64,000 bases of DNA from Polychytrium aggregatum (lineage: Eukaryota; Chytridiomycota; Chytridiomycetes; Polychytriales): positions 744,001 to 808,000 of the forward strand of contig NW_026516213.1 of the NCBI RefSeq assembly GCF_025602895.1, written 5' to 3'. Shown here piece after piece: positions 45,911-58,819 of this stretch. The notes under the pieces were generated by a model. That model saw only the letters and a list, made by a program, of their open reading frames with translations, was not told the origin of the DNA and searched no databases. The translations under genes were made by a program, and so were the position numbers. Every line of letters begins with the position of its first letter. The first letter of the stretch is position 1.

Positions 45911-48009
45911 TCATGAGTCGACATCCAAGTCGGCGTCCTCGGTCAAGTTAAGAGACGACTGAGACGACGCCTTTAGAATGTGCAAAACCTGAGGGAGATC
46001 GGTTTCTTCGACCTACGGCGATGAAGAGCAACGTAAGTGGGAGGGGACCGTAACGCTTGAGCTGATTCAAGCAGTTCACATGGATTTCATCAGAAACGCA
46101 AGTTGAGGTGCATTCAAGTGGGACATCCTACCAGGACATTGGATGTCTTAAAAGTGCTGAGAAGCAGCATGTTGATGCCCACTTGGCTGATTGGCTTGCT
46201 CATCGAGTAAACGATGCCATATCGATCTTGAGAGCCAGTGATGCAACGTAAGGGTGAGGACGCAGGCAGCAGGATCCTAGCCATAGAACCATGATGTGCC
46301 GTCGCCGTGCCTGGCTCACAAACGCACAGTGGATGCAAGCCCCCCAAATTGATGAATGTGCTGCTGGGTGCGAACGCTTACCAAGTCCGAGTTGTGCGAG
46401 ATCGACCTGGATACAGATGAGCGGCGAGGCTGTTGTGGTCAGCAGCCAATCGGACTCAAACTTGCTGAGGACATTGTCGTCGGCGACGAGAGAGATGCCA
46501 TCGGTGGCGTGCGTGTAGGACAGGAATCGGCTGCTGGACCCGAGACTGGTAGAGATACGGCGATGATTCGGTGAGATTGATGACGATACAGATGTCGATC
46601 GAAACAGAAACCGAGGTATTGCCGAGAACAAGTGAAAACGGCCAAGGTACGAGCGCGTCCACGATTGTCAGTGATGGCATATCACAGCGTCGTCGGCTCA
46701 CCGACCAAGACGCACGACAGAGAGTTGATGCCGGTGCCCCGGTGCCCTTGGCCATCAGCCATCTGTCTCATGCCATACAATTCGCCACCACCACTATCTT
46801 CAGCAAACAACAGCACTGTCTTGCAGCAGCAGAACCGGCTTACCCTTGGTCGTCGGTCGCGTAGAACAGGGTCTCTGTCATCGCCATGGCCCAAAGCTCA
46901 ATTTCGTCGATCCGGAGCCCCACTAGACGGAGATGGTAGTTGGGCAGGACCTTTTTGGGCAGGGCCTCGACATCCACAAATTTAGGCGAGGCATATCCCT
47001 GGCGCGAGCCACCGTTGGTTTGATCGCGGTGACGAGGTTGGCCAAGTCCGTGCCCGTGCCCGCTGGCGAGCAGCTCAGAGTCGGGACTCTCGGTCGAGGT
47101 TGGTGATTCGAGCTCCGAATCGGTGCCAACGGCCGTGGACTCGGAGGGTTGGCCCGAGTCGGTGGGAAACTCCCTGCCCGGACTTGCCTGAGGCTCGCAA
47201 TGGCCGTTTGATAGCTTGGGCAGTATGCTGCCGAGCGACGGATAGCACAGGTCGGCTTGAACGTGGAGCGACGGAATCCGGGTAAAGTCGAGATTGACAA
47301 GCTCGTCTGGTTCGCTCATGTCCACAAACTCAAAGTCAAGGCCCTGCAAGGTAGCGGTGACGAGGGGAAGCCGCTTCTCCTTGAAAAAGATGTAGTCTGT
47401 CTGGTATGTGGACAGGTACAGGATGCTGACGCCCGCCTTTGCCAGGGGCTCCGAAAGCGCATTGATTCTGCTGGCAGACTGGTCTGGAGAGTAGGACACA
47501 GCATGATGAGTACCATCATGACTATAGAAATGGTGGAGGGGCATGCGGCGATTACGGCAGGATGCCGTAGGATGCCGTAGGATGCTGAAGGATGCTGAAG
47601 GATGCTGAAGGATGCTGAAGGATGCTGAAGGATGCTGAAGGATACGCACCGAGCCCCAGCTGAGAATCGATCTGCAAGACCCTGAATGTGTCTTGACAGA
47701 TCATTAGTTCGGGACAGCTCAGAAGATGGATCTGATCGATCCAGTCTCCCTGGACTGCGCAGATGTCTGTGATGATGGAAACTTCGAGGGCGTTCTCGGT
47801 GTACGAGAAGAATGCATCGGGTCTACACATGGCGAGTTGGTGGCCAGCATTAGCACGACATGGTGAGCCCAGGATTGGCTGCGGGTGCGAGCAGATACTT
47901 GCCGGTGAAAGAACATGCTCTTGACGATAGGATGCATCATCACGGGCAGCGACGACCTTGGGAAGGTCAAGAGACCCAGGCGTGAGGGAAGCAGAGCGAT
48001 GGTGGTCAT
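45911..48009 (-). CDS. CASTOR/GATSL-like protein with paired ACT domains
   Basis: Six exons (48009-47903, 47822-47650, 47483-46844, 46545-46382, 46226-46132, 46012-45911) join in phase into 426 residues. Two ACT-like halves are visible. The first is SRINALSEPLAKAGVSILYLSTYQTDYI; the second, made across an intron, is DLAQLGL-DRYGIVYSMSKPISQVGI then LLLSTFKTSNVLV. This layout is that of animal CASTOR/GATSL proteins, which sense arginine and act on TORC1 through GATOR2. Whether the fungal protein binds an amino acid is unknown. The first intron has a GC donor (GCAAGT). The second intron contains eight 10-bp repeats. A Ser/Glu-rich loop separates the halves. Confidence 0.72.
47561..47640. repeat. 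10-bp tandem repeat in a CASTOR-like-gene intron
   Basis: Two copies of GATGCCGTAG followed by six of GATGCTGAAG, inside the intron 47484-47649 and ending about ten bases from its donor side. Confidence 0.95.
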
Positions 48010-49996
48010 GGCGTTTGAGACGGGAGGCGGGATGGACAGGCGGTGCTGGTTCGGGACTGTTGGACAGCGGGGTCGGGGTCAACGAGGCGGAGGAGCAGGC
48101 ACGGCCTGGGAGGTGTCGGTCGTTTTTGGAATGGCAAACGAGCTGGGATGCTTCAAGTCTGCCTATGGACGAGCAAAGAGGCCGGATATGCAAGGGCGGG
48201 CATGTGAGTGTCGAGTGTTGGGAAGGTTGGCGCCAAACGAGAAGCAATCGGCAGAACAGAGACAAGCAGTGCAGAAGCGCCGGCTCATGGAACAGACGCC
48301 GCCAAGACGGGCGGAACGCATTGCGGGGCAAACGAGGCCCAGACGGAGACGGACCCAGAGACGGACCCAGAGAGCGGGAGCGAGCGGCTATCGGAGGGGA
48401 TTTGCAGCCACGGATGCGAAAAGCGGAACGAAGATGCCGGGCACGACGGAGCGGGATGAAGCGGGATCAGCGCGAGGCGAGACCGGCCGAGACGAGCGAC
48501 AGACGAGCAACAGACGAGTGAGTGAGTGAGTGAGTGAGTGAGTGAAGGAACGGGCAGGGCAAGACGCCAATCGAGCAGAGATTGAATCGATCGGCGCTAA
48601 GTTGGTCGTCTTGGCAAGCGACTGGGCTGTTTGGCGGTCGGGGCGGAGCGACGATGGAGGGGGGCGGACGGCGATTTTATGTCCAGCAGATGGGTGCTCA
48701 GCCCGGACGGAGAACACACCTTGGGATCACCTCGGGATCACCTCGGGACCACGTTGGGACCACGTTGGGACAGCCTTGGGGCTGTCTTGAGACCTCTGGG
48801 GGGGGGGTGCAGCAGAGCTGGCGACGGCGCTGGAGTTTGGCGGACTCGGGCGGCTGAATCGGCCGGTTGATTCGCCGGTTGATTGGATTAGTGCCCAGCC
48901 GGACTCGGCGTTGCCGGCTGAGTTTCGAGATTGCAGCGATAAGGGGCAGATCATGCAAAGGACGGTGCTGCTCAAATGGACAGCGCGCAGCTGCAGTGCA
49001 GGCGGGCGACACGGCGGGGAGAGTTAACACGGGTGAGCATGGGTGAACATGGGTGAACATGGGTGAACATGGAGGTAATGACAAGAGTTAACATGGATGA
49101 ACATGATCAATGACAAGAGTTAACATGAGAGTTCACACATGGTCTGTGCTCTGTCTGTTCTCGCCATGCTGTCTCTGTTCTCGCCTTGTCGTTGATGCGG
49201 TGCGCAGCCGCGATAGGGTCCGGTTGGCCCCGGACACAGCCCCAGGGCAGCATGACTGAGCACCAGGACATGTGCCTGGACATGCTCGGGCTGGTGCGGC
49301 GACTCTTGGCCGCTCCGCGTATCCATTCATCAATGCCTCAATGCATCGACACCACCGACACCACCGACACCACCGACACCATCAATTCGTCCCCGTCGCT
49401 GCCCGCTGGTTTTCATAGTCGGGAGCGGCTGATCTTTTGGATGCGTGCGCGCTCGTTCTGGAGACCCCCCTCATGTGTCGGTTGTTTGGTCTTGGGATCG
49501 ACGGAAGCGTCCTGCAGCACCACCAGTTGCCGCCAACCCACTCACTCGCTGGTCCTCCCCTTCCGCCTGATCAGGCCAGGTGGGCATGGTATCAGGCATC
49601 CGGTCGGTGCTGCCTTCGACCCCCGGGGCGACAATCTCGTCTGGTCAAGGTCCAGGCCGCTTTTCTGCCCAAAAATACCCACACATACCCGCCTGCGCCC
49701 CCGCCTTGATTCGATCGCTCCCCCTCAGATGCAACGCTGAGCCGGCTGTATCGCAGCTCGCTTGGCGAGGGGTCATGCCATTTATTTGTTCCGTCCATTC
49801 GTCGGGGCTCATGCGGATCACATTTGGATCTCTGTGGATGCACAGGCACGGGGCATCGATTGGCCTCAGCCCCACCACCGTGCTGCCAAGCACAGGCATA
49901 TCCATTCCGTTGATTGTCTCCGCTTGGTCTGCTTCCTCTATTGCGCCTTGACCAGCCGGCGAAAACTCGGGGCGCTGCCTGCATGGCCTCGGATCC
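48010..49996. other. Intergenic region with simple repeats
   Basis: About 2 kb with no supported gene. It has a GTGA tract (48517-48544), GGGATCACCTC/GGGACCACGTT tandem units (48722-48780), a 10-bp GGGTGAACAT array (49030-49071) and an ACCACCGAC array (49350-49381). Confidence 0.5.
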
Positions 49997-51119
49997 TTAC
50001 ATCCCAAGAGGCATGGCGTTTGCACCAGTCATGCGCGGCAGCAGCGCCGTGCGCTGGAATCCGCCGTATCCGGACATGCCCATTCCAGCAAATTGGGGGT
50101 GTTGCTGCTGGGGCCGCTCGTGCTTGAAGAAGAATTGCAGGTGGAACTGCTTGGTGTCGGGATCCCAGTGCGTCCAAAACTTCCCGTCACCCTTGTCGAT
50201 CTCGCGGCTCTGCACCTTGAAAGCGATGGATTCGTAAGGCTCGGCCGCAAAGACCAGATAGTGGAAGTGCTTCGAGGGCGCCTCCACCTTTTGCTCGTAT
50301 GCGGACATGAATCGGTGTCGGGGCTGGACATCCTGGCCAATGTCGGGATACTGGATCTGGAACAAGAGTCCCAACTGCCGGGTCGCCGGATCTCGAACCT
50401 TGGTGACCTTGTATCCTGGCCGCCCGATCTTGATGGCAATCTTCTTGGGAGCGACCCGCGCGACCGAGCCAGCACCGCTCTCGAGAGCCTCTCGCGACTG
50501 GACGTTGGTGGTATCCTTGGCATCCCGAGCCGCTCGCCGAGCGAGGTTGGTCTGATGCTTCTTGCCCTGCGTGTGCGCCAGGTACGAGCCTTCGTTGTTG
50601 TGGAGGGTTAAACACAGCTTGCACTCGTAAGAGCCAAGATGGTTTCGCATAAAGTACGGGTCCTTTGAAAGATCGATGGTCTCCAGGGCCAGCTTGCGTA
50701 GCCGCTCTCTGCGATCGACATTGGACTCGCTGTATCCGGCTACACCACCGGATCCGGCCTTGCTGCCGACTCGATTCTGGATGATGAATTGCGAGTTGTG
50801 AGTTGTGAGTTGTGTGATGCGGTGGGCGATGTAGCCGAGCTATTGCGATGCAGCCGAGCCAAGTCGGTGTCGAGTAAAGCGTCGCAACCACTTGATCGGC
50901 TCCGCTCTATTGGCTCTCTCTCGAGGGCCACACATCCCCTTCCGCATCCATTCAGGCAACGCACAGAGCCCGTCCTTGAGTCTAGGGCTCTTCCGCCAGC
51001 CTCGATTATCGGCTGAACTTTCATCCAGATATTGTCCTTCCTCCTGGCATGCGCCGGCTCGGCCCGCCTGCCGCACTTGATCAGCCTGCTGCTGTCAAGG
51101 AACGCACCTGAAAGTCCAT
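49997..51119 (-). CDS. SF3A2: Splicing factor 3A subunit 2 (SF3A2/Prp11)
   Basis: Two exons (51119-51108, 50776-49997) give 263 residues. SF3A2 belongs to the U2 snRNP and is needed to form the pre-spliceosome. The first exon encodes only MDFQ, the invariant start of the family. The second exon opens NRVGSKAGSGGVAGYSESN and contains the matrin-type C2H2 zinc finger (CKLCLTLHNNEGSYLAHTQG). The conserved C-terminal domain follows (FQIQYPDIGQDVQPRHRFM, KFWTHWDPDTKQFHLQF). The human protein's proline-rich tail is absent, as in other fungi. Confidence 0.96.
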
Positions 51120-51727
51120 AGTATCAGCGACTCTGTGGTGATGGTGGTGATGGTGGTGATGGCTGGATCGGCTTTGGTCCTTTTGGGCTCGGGAAGCGAC
51201 GTGGGGAAGAGGGAGATCGAGGGCGGATGGGGAGCGAGGAGCGAGACAGCCCAGAATGCCGATTGCCGAGATCTCGCTCGTTGGCGGTTCTGTGCTCTGC
51301 GATCGCGCCACATGCGGATGGCAAATGGCCTTTGCGGGAGAGGATGCCGCATTGTGATTTGCAGCCCATGTGGCCATTTGCATGTTCGTCCAACGAACCA
51401 AACGACCAGAGATATAGAGACCCAGTGGTCGCTATGCTCTGCATCGATCATTCACTCATCGATGGACATTCGGTGTTCTCGGATGCACCCTGCCAGATCG
51501 GTCTGGGGATTCGCCGGGCCATGGACGCACAAGTCGAATCCTGAGTTCGTGCTTCCAGCAGCCATGGCAACGGCATCCACAAGCACCATCAGACCACCCC
51601 CAGCTTCGGGTTGCCGGAGTTGCACCCGCAGGCGCACAGCAGCGTGGGTCCAGTGATACTCCAGAGACTACATGTACTGTTTGTTTATTGACAAAAGCTG
51701 CCCTAGCATCCAACTGAAGAAGAGCGC

Positions 51728-52382
51728 TTATTTGTTAAGAACAATACCGTCGAACTGGAGGCAAGGGGAACCAAGCGACAATGCGTTAGTCTCGGTCACT
51801 GGCATGCATACGGTCCAGCGGCATTTCGGCACAACTGGCGCCACAACACATGGACAGCAGCCGGCACGAGATACTTACTCTCTTCTTGAACCAGGCGATG
51901 GTCTCATCCTTTGTGACACGGTGGTTGAAGCCGATGCGACCAGCCTTGGCCTTCTTGCGGTGGACACGGAAGCCAGGGCGGCCCATGCAGACGTAAAAGT
52001 CCATACCGTAGATACCAATGCTGGGATCGTACTTGATACCCAGGTCAATGTGCTCCTGGATACCGAAACCAAAGTTGCCGGTCTCGGAGAAGTTGCGCTT
52101 GTTCAGCTCGTATTCCTTGACCTTGAGGCCGCGCTCGAGAATCTCCTCGGCCTTGGGGCCACGGACGGTGACGTGGACGGCAATCTTTTCGTTACGGCGG
52201 ATACCGAAGGTACGGACGGTGTAACGGGCCTTGGAGAAGACGGGGGTCTGGCCAGTGAGCTGCTCAATAACCTTGGCGGCACGGGTGAGTCTGTCACCGG
52301 ACTCGCCGACACAGATGTTGATGCAGAGCTTCTCGAGGCGGAGCTCTCGCATGGGGTTGGATGAGTTGGTGCCGGCTTCGGT
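51728..52382 (-). CDS. RPL11: 60S ribosomal protein uL5 (RPL11), first exon unresolved
   Basis: Two clear exons (52382-51879 and 51754-51728) encode [19 protein letters not shown] to the terminal FDGIVLNK. uL5 sits in the central protuberance of the large subunit with 5S r[33 protein letters not shown] and the closing exon match the family closely. The frame before Thr starts at a splice acceptor (CAACAG), so a tiny first exon ending in phase 0 is expected. ATG followed by GT occurs at about 52631 and 52665 on this strand, both with weak donors, and I cannot choose. Codon bias is strong, as for a highly expressed gene. Confidence 0.93.
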
Positions 52383-53422
52383 CTGTTGGTTGCGAGGAGG
52401 AGTAGCAGAGTCCGAGACGACAGAACAGGGTCAGTCAGGCTTGCGACACCAAACTTGCTCCGCTGAAGTCAACTGCAGCGCTGCCACTGCCACTGCCTGG
52501 ATGCCACATTCGTTTCAGCGGATCGGACTGGAGTGGACTGGATGTTGGATGTTGGATAGTGGACGTTGGATGTGCCGATCGTGATGGACGTCGCCGATAT
52601 CTATGACGGTCTGGCCAAACCGAGTGCGACACCATGCGGGACTTGGCGGCTTGCATCCTGATTTGACCATCGCGGCCAGTCCATCATGCTGCACCGGCCC
52701 GACTGGCTCATCGCGTTCGTCGTGGGATGTTGCAGACCACGATTGTGGCGATTGTGAAGGTACACAGGGGACACGTCGGCCAATCGGGCTGACGATATGC
52801 AGGCGAGGAGGGTATCGCTTGGCTGCGCATTCTGTTCTCCACCGGCAAAGGGCAGGCGCGGAGCCTGCGGTGCCGCCGTCCTTCGAAATTGCCTCTTCGT
52901 GGGTCGACTTGTTCGTTTGTCCATCGATCCTGCACATTCATCCATCCATCCCATTCATCCATCCATCCATCCATCCATCTATCCATTCGTGGTGTGGTCC
53001 GTGCAGCAGCAGCGGTCTGTTAGGCACATTGCGGTCGCGGGGGTACTGGCGGCATTACCATTTTTGCAAACTATCAAAACCAATTGGCTCGGTGGAAAGG
53101 GGGAGAGAAAGCGGAGGGGCCCGAAATGCGCTTGTCATTACTGCCCACACGCAAGCGCCGCACAAAGCGCGACAGAGCCCGGCGCACGCACACGTGATCG
53201 GCGAGCGACACAGAACAGCGAGGCGGGGCGAGACGGAGCGAGACGGCAGCGAGCCGCGCGGTGGTTGGGCGTCGCGACTCCCGGCGAGACAAGTGCTGCT
53301 GCGTCGGACACGCTGTGCCCTGTAGCCAGCCCGCCCGGTTGGGCCGCGTCCTCGCCATCGTCATCGTCAAACCCGATCTGCCGGACAAGACTGGATCAAC
53401 CAGGGCCACACCAGAGCCGAGC
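52383..53422. other. Region upstream of uL5 and the OTU gene
   Basis: Divergent promoter region of about 1 kb. It contains an ATCC tetranucleotide tract (52929-52987) and probably the missing uL5 first exon. No other gene seen. Confidence 0.5.
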
Positions 53423-55027
53423 ATGGGGAAGCGCAAGCCTCAAGCCAAGGCGAGTCCCAAGCCGGGTACGCCGAAAGATACTTCTACCGCCAGTGAGCCA
53501 CGGAGACAAAAATCTCGGCATGCTTCCCGGCACGACGATGACGACGGCAGCTGGGACGAGGGAACGCGGGTGCTGCAACATCAGCTTGGTGAACTGGGGC
53601 TGCTTATCAAGGTTGGTGTCGCCCGAAACAGTTGGAGAAGACCGATGGACGGTCATTAATAGCTGGCGATCCAAGTGCTTCGTGGTGCTGTGAGCTTCCC
53701 CACCGAGCCTCGACGAATGTCGCATGCTAGATTGTAGTTTGCGCTCTGATGCAGCCTTCTGCTCCTGCTGCATGTCGATTGGTCTGCGATTTGTTGCTGG
53801 CATCGACGGCTCATTCGACCGCTTCACTCGCCCGAATCGTTCGTGCCTGTTTGCCGCCGCAGGATATGACCGGCGACGGGAACTGCCTATTCCGAGCCCT
53901 CTCGGACCAGTGGGACGGCACACCAGACTACCACGCCAAGCACCGAAAGGAGGTCTGTGTGCACATCGATGAGAAGCGGGAGTACTATGAGCCCTTTCTT
54001 GTCGACGAGTCTCTCGACCAGTATGTGAAGCGCATGTGTAAGCACGGCACCTATGGTGAGCTGACCAGCGTCTTTGCATTTTCATGAGGAGGCCATGAGG
54101 CTGACATTGCCGAGCCCGGTGGGCCATTCCGCCATCGAGAGGCCATGAACAAGTACTAGCATACAAAGTGGCAGCTTTGGGTATTCTGCGCATGATTCTG
54201 ATGCATCTCGCATCTGCTCTGTTCCCACTCCATCAATGCCTCCAGGCGGGAATCTCGAAATCGTCGCCTTCAGCCGCCTCCACAATGTCAAGATCGCCGT
54301 TCACCAAGCTTCCACTCCCATATGGATCGTAAAGCCAGACATGGAGGGTCAGCCAGCAAAAGGCAGTGCCGCGCCAATGGTGCATATCGTGTATCATTCC
54401 TGGGAACATTACAGCAGCGTCCGCAATGCCGATGGTCCATATGAAGGTCATCCTCGGATCGTCCTCAAGCCCACGACATTGCCGCCCCTCGAGAAACCCG
54501 ATCCCAGTGCACCTGCAAACCACATGGAGCGAACGATCATGAGCTCAACTGGATGTCACGACCTGAATCGCATCCGCAAGCTGCTTGTACAAAGCCGGGG
54601 TGATCCTGGACGAGTCATGAGCATCCTCTTTGACGAAGCCGAAGCCGAGGCCGAAGCCGAAGCCACGCGTGAGTCGACGAATGATACTTTGGACGAGAAT
54701 TCGCTGCAAACCGGGACCGAGACTCAAGACTCAGTGCAGACGGCCCCTGCGCTGCCTGATCCATCCGACAGTGCATCTAGTGGACCTGGTGCTGCAGCTT
54801 CAAGCGAGCCGGCCGAGTCGGCGGCATCCACACCCAAGAAGCCCCAGTCGCGGGCCCGGAAGAGAGAGGAGGCCAAAAAATTGCAAAAGGAAAAAGCCCT
54901 GGCCAAGAAGAGGAACAAGACCAAGGGAGACGTTGCGGCCGAGGACAAGTCCGTTGGAACGGCCGGTGCGACCGACGCTGACGATGTGGACCAAGTACTT
55001 GTGGGCCTGAAAGCCGTATGCATCTGA
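53423..55027 (+). CDS. OTU-domain deubiquitinase (OTUD3-like)
   Basis: Three exons (53423-53611, 53863-54055, 54246-55027) give 387 residues. A basic N-terminal leader precedes the OTU cysteine protease domain. The catalytic Cys71 lies in DMTGDGNCLFRAL and the catalytic His182 in HSWEHYSSV, with LEIVAFSRLHNVKIAVHQ between them. OTUD3-type enzymes remove ubiquitin chains from target proteins. A UBA-like stretch may follow (STGCHDLNRIRKLLVQS). The C-terminal 170 residues are Glu/Ala- and Lys-rich and likely disordered, with a GAAGCC-coded EAEA repeat. The final codons overlap a possible GTATGC donor, so the last few residues could differ. Confidence 0.92.
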
Positions 55028-55455
55028 CCCGCAGGTTCGTGGTCACCGCTGTTGCTTGCTTTGACCGCTTTTCGGTCGCCGCTCCATGTGATGGTGCTCG
55101 ACAATATCATAATCGGTTCAAGGCACCCGACCGAGACCTTGCGCTTGCCAAGCCCGTTGTGCATCAAAGCAGCGGCCGCACCGACCAGACCCGAGCACGA
55201 TCTATGGGGCTCGCCCTCCACGTCAGCGGGTCCGGTTCCTGGAGTCCGTGAGACTGAGCGGCGGCAATCCAGGCGCTGCGCACTGGCTGCGCTGGTCACG
55301 AGAGCGCGCCTCCCGCTCGCGGCCTGCCACCGTCGTTGGCAAGCAGCCGCTCTCGCCTCATCGCCCTGTCCAGCCCAACGACACCAGCCAGCATCTCCAG
55401 CAGCCCCCAGACGTCTCCGCCCAAGCGACTGCAACTGCAACTGCGTCCATCAGTC

Positions 55456-57082
55456 ATGTCCGGATTCTTCAGCTATATCTCGGACTCGATCGACTTCATC
55501 CTGGGCCCCATCATTAACCAGAATGAGATTGTATGTCCGGCATATGGTGCTGCCCGACTTTGCTGATCCCGAGCCTGGTGTCCACACGCATGGATGGGAT
55601 GCGCTTCCTGATCCTTTGGGGCTGCTATTGCTCCGTTCGAGTGAGCGTCTACAGAGTCCTACCGCAGGAGCCTGCGTTCTATTTCTCGTTTCAACAGGCC
55701 CCGGACTCCGAGGCCGTGCTGACTCGCACATATCGCCATTCGACAGGTCTATCCCGCCGACTATCCGCCCGACTCGCGGACCAACGTCCCCGATCCCTCG
55801 CAATTCAGGATGCACGACTTCCAGGAAGAGTACATCACCACCCCCGACGGCGTCAAGCTACATATGTATGTCATCTATGCACGCAAGTCCAGCGCCCGTT
55901 TCGACATCCGCTCCTTCAGCTCCACCAATATCTCGGACTACACCCTGCTCTATTTCCACGGCAACGGAGGCAATATGGTAGGCGAGGGCCCTGGTCCATT
56001 CGTCTCATTGCTGTTCATCGATCGCCAGCCGTCGGTGCCTGCGTCCCCTTGTGGTCTCGGCAGCACCAGCCTGGGTTTCGCTGTTTAATCGCTCAACAGG
56101 GGCGCCGAAGCTTGTCGGATCTTGAGCAGATACATCCGCCGAGCCCCCGCTGCGTTGCTTGACCACCGAGCAAGATTCATCATACCTATTGACCGTCCCC
56201 TCAGCAGTATCGATTGCTAACATCAACCCTCCCATCTCGCCTTGAATAGGGCCATCGTCTGCCGGTTGCAGCCCAGTTTCTGGAATCCTTAAAGTGCAAC
56301 ATCGTCATGCTCTCGTATCGAGGCTACGGCAAGAGCGAGGGCAAGCCCGACGAAACTGGACTGAAAACGGACTCGTACTGCGCCCTCGACTTTATCAAGC
56401 AGCATCCTCTCCTCAAAAGCACCAGGGTTGTGCTCTACGGCCAGTCCCTGGGTGGTGCCGTTGCCGTCCATCTGGCCTCCAAGCGGTCGCCGGATATTGC
56501 TGGCCTGATCATCGAGAATACCTTCCTGAGTCTGGTGAGCAAGCCCCATCGGCTGGATTTAGGGACTTTTGTTGTTGCTGTCCACAGCCACCCGCTACTA
56601 TGTATCTGTACTGTGGCTGCCTGTGGCTGCCTGTGGCTGCTGTTGTCTCGGCCGGCTCCCCCGCAAAGGTTTTCACTAGCCGAAACAATGCCAACCAGAG
56701 ACTCGGTCTCACGCCTACTCATGCACCCATTCTCCTCCGACTCTAGCCCAAGCTGATTCCCCACCTGATGCCCATGCTTCGCTATCTCTCGTTTTTGTGC
56801 CATCAAGTCTGGGATTCAGAGAGCGACATTCAGCTGGTCGATCCCACCGTCCCGATGCTTTTCCTGAGCGGCAGCAGAGACCAGCTCATCCCCCAGAGTC
56901 ATCTGCGACAGCTTTACGTGACCGCAGCCAGGAGCATGCAAAGCAAAGACCGCCGACTTGCCGTTGTCCAGTGGTCCGAGTTCCCCAACGGCGCCCACGA
57001 CGACACATGCATCCAGTCCGGATATTTCGAAGCCATCCAGGAGTTTTGGTGTCAGCACATTGTCGAGCCCGCGGCGCTATAG
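55456..57082 (+). CDS. Alpha/beta hydrolase, ABHD13/Bem46-like
   Basis: Four exons (55456-55530, 55747-55977, 56250-56534, 56747-57082) join in phase into 308 residues. The hydrolase fold is clear: YFHGNGGNM (oxyanion region), MLSYRGYGKSEGKP, nucleophile Ser in YGQSLGGAVAV, Asp in LFLSGSRDQLIP, and His in FPNGAHDDTC. ABHD13/Bem46 proteins are membrane-anchored hydrolases; the substrate is not settled. The N-terminal membrane helix expected before VYPADYPPDSR is not obvious in exon 1 (SGFFSYISDSIDFILG), so an exon may be missed between 55531 and 55746. Confidence 0.88.
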
Positions 57083-57463
57083 AGGTCTGTCGGACCACGA
57101 ACCCAGTTCAGCCGGCATTGCCAAGGCCAAGATTCTGTAAAATTCACCTGCCCAGGATTGGCGTGGAATCATGTATACCACCCATTTGTGCAGCGGGACG
57201 TCCAGCTCGAAAGCTGCGGTGGTTTGTTTGACCTGGGAAAATACAAACGAATAGCTCGCGAGCATCCGACAGCGCGGCATGCGCTGTGATGATATCTTGA
57301 TGTACCACGACGCCGATATGTGCACGGTCGGGACACAACAGGCATGTCCCTCCCCGAGCAAAGGACATGGGTTGGCGTGGATGACTTTATCTGAATACTG
57401 TATTATCCGGCTAATGTCATCGACAGCAATTGCGTTTTCGAGTGTCTCGGGACGGTCTCGACT

Positions 57464-58515
57464 CTACAAATCCTTGGCAGCCTTGTTCTTGATCTGCAGT
57501 CATGCGGGCCACAGCAGGAGCATTGAAGCCGATCCAGTGGAAAGGGGAGGAACCAGGGTCATCAGTTGATTGCCGCTCCTGGAGACCGAAGCCCGCGCGG
57601 GCTCGTCGATGGTCGCCGGCGGTGATCGCCCGCCATCCGACACTCCCTTCCGATCGGCTGTTCTCAGCGCCAACTGTCTCATCAAACGGCCCCGCCGAGC
57701 CCAAAAAGAGCAGATACGTACATCCAAAAGCTCGACTTCGAAGACGAGGGTGGATCCAGGGGGGATAGATGCGCCAGCACCGCGGTCGCCATAGCCAAGC
57801 TGGGGAGGAATGACCAGACGGCGCTTCTCGCCAATGCACATGTCCAGGAGGCCCTGGTCCCAGCCTGGAGAGCAGCAGTAGCCGTTAATAATCACGATCA
57901 GGGAAACGCCATGGCTGGCGTCTCGGCAGAGAGATCTGCGGACTCTCCGTGTCCGTAAATGCTTCTGCACTCCAAGCTTCGCCGATCCAGCCGTTCACGC
58001 CACTTACCCTTGATGACCTGGCCGGCACCAAGAACAAAGTCAAAAGGCGAGTTGCGATCCAGAGAGGAATCGAACTTCTTGCCAGTCGAGACTGCAGACC
58101 GCGAGCGGCGCCCGATGGATCGATACAGGTTGAGAGAAGCAACAGCACGAGTCGTCAGTCAACCAGCTTACGGAGCACCGTCCCTGCTCCAAGCATCCCT
58201 CCCTCCCCCTCCAATGATCGGCTTGCCCAACAGCAGCTCAGAATCTGTTAAACAGTAGATCAGCTCAGCTGCCCTCCCGTTTACGCTCGTAGACATGGCC
58301 AGGCTCCCCGCCGGTCGGCATTGGATCTTACAGAGGGTGCCGGTGTAGTGCATCGACAGGGTGTCGCCCTTCTTGCTCTTGCGGGTGCACTCCTCCTCGG
58401 GGATACGCTTCTTGACGCCGATGCGCAGGGTCTTGGGGGCGTCCTTGGTGGATTCGGCCGCGGCCAGGACACCGACCGAGGCGAGAACAGCAACCAGGAT
58501 GGTAGTCAGCTTCAT
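57464..58515 (-). CDS. FKBP2: FKBP-type peptidyl-prolyl isomerase, secretory (FKBP2-like)
   Basis: Four exons (58515-58332, 58091-58008, 57864-57722, 57493-57464) give 146 residues, the usual FKBP2 length. It begins with a signal peptide ([20 protein letters not shown]), so it acts in the ER lumen as a proline isomerase and folding helper. FKBP features are present: [47 protein letters not shown], and [15 protein letters not shown]. The terminal exon adds IKNKAAKDL. This ends in KDL but lacks a full HDEL/KDEL, so ER retention is uncertain. Confidence 0.95.
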
Positions 58516-58819
58516 CGTGGATATCGAGCAGGGAACGGCTGCAAGACGAGGCAGAGACAATTTATATCACTCTCCACGTGATCCGAGCACGGTGGTGGCT
58601 GCTGATTGGCCAGGGGGACATGGCAGAATCACCAAGCCCAAGCGATGTTGCCCGCATCCGCACCCAAGCCGGCTGGCGACTGCACCGGGAGAAGAAGGGC
58701 ACAGAGCCCAGTAACAAGCATGTCTGATCCTCCAGCACCACCGATCCGACTCGCGATCAGGGGCTGCAGATGCATGTTGTTTCATGGTGTTGTATTGGGG
58801 GGGGGATGGTGCCGCTGCA

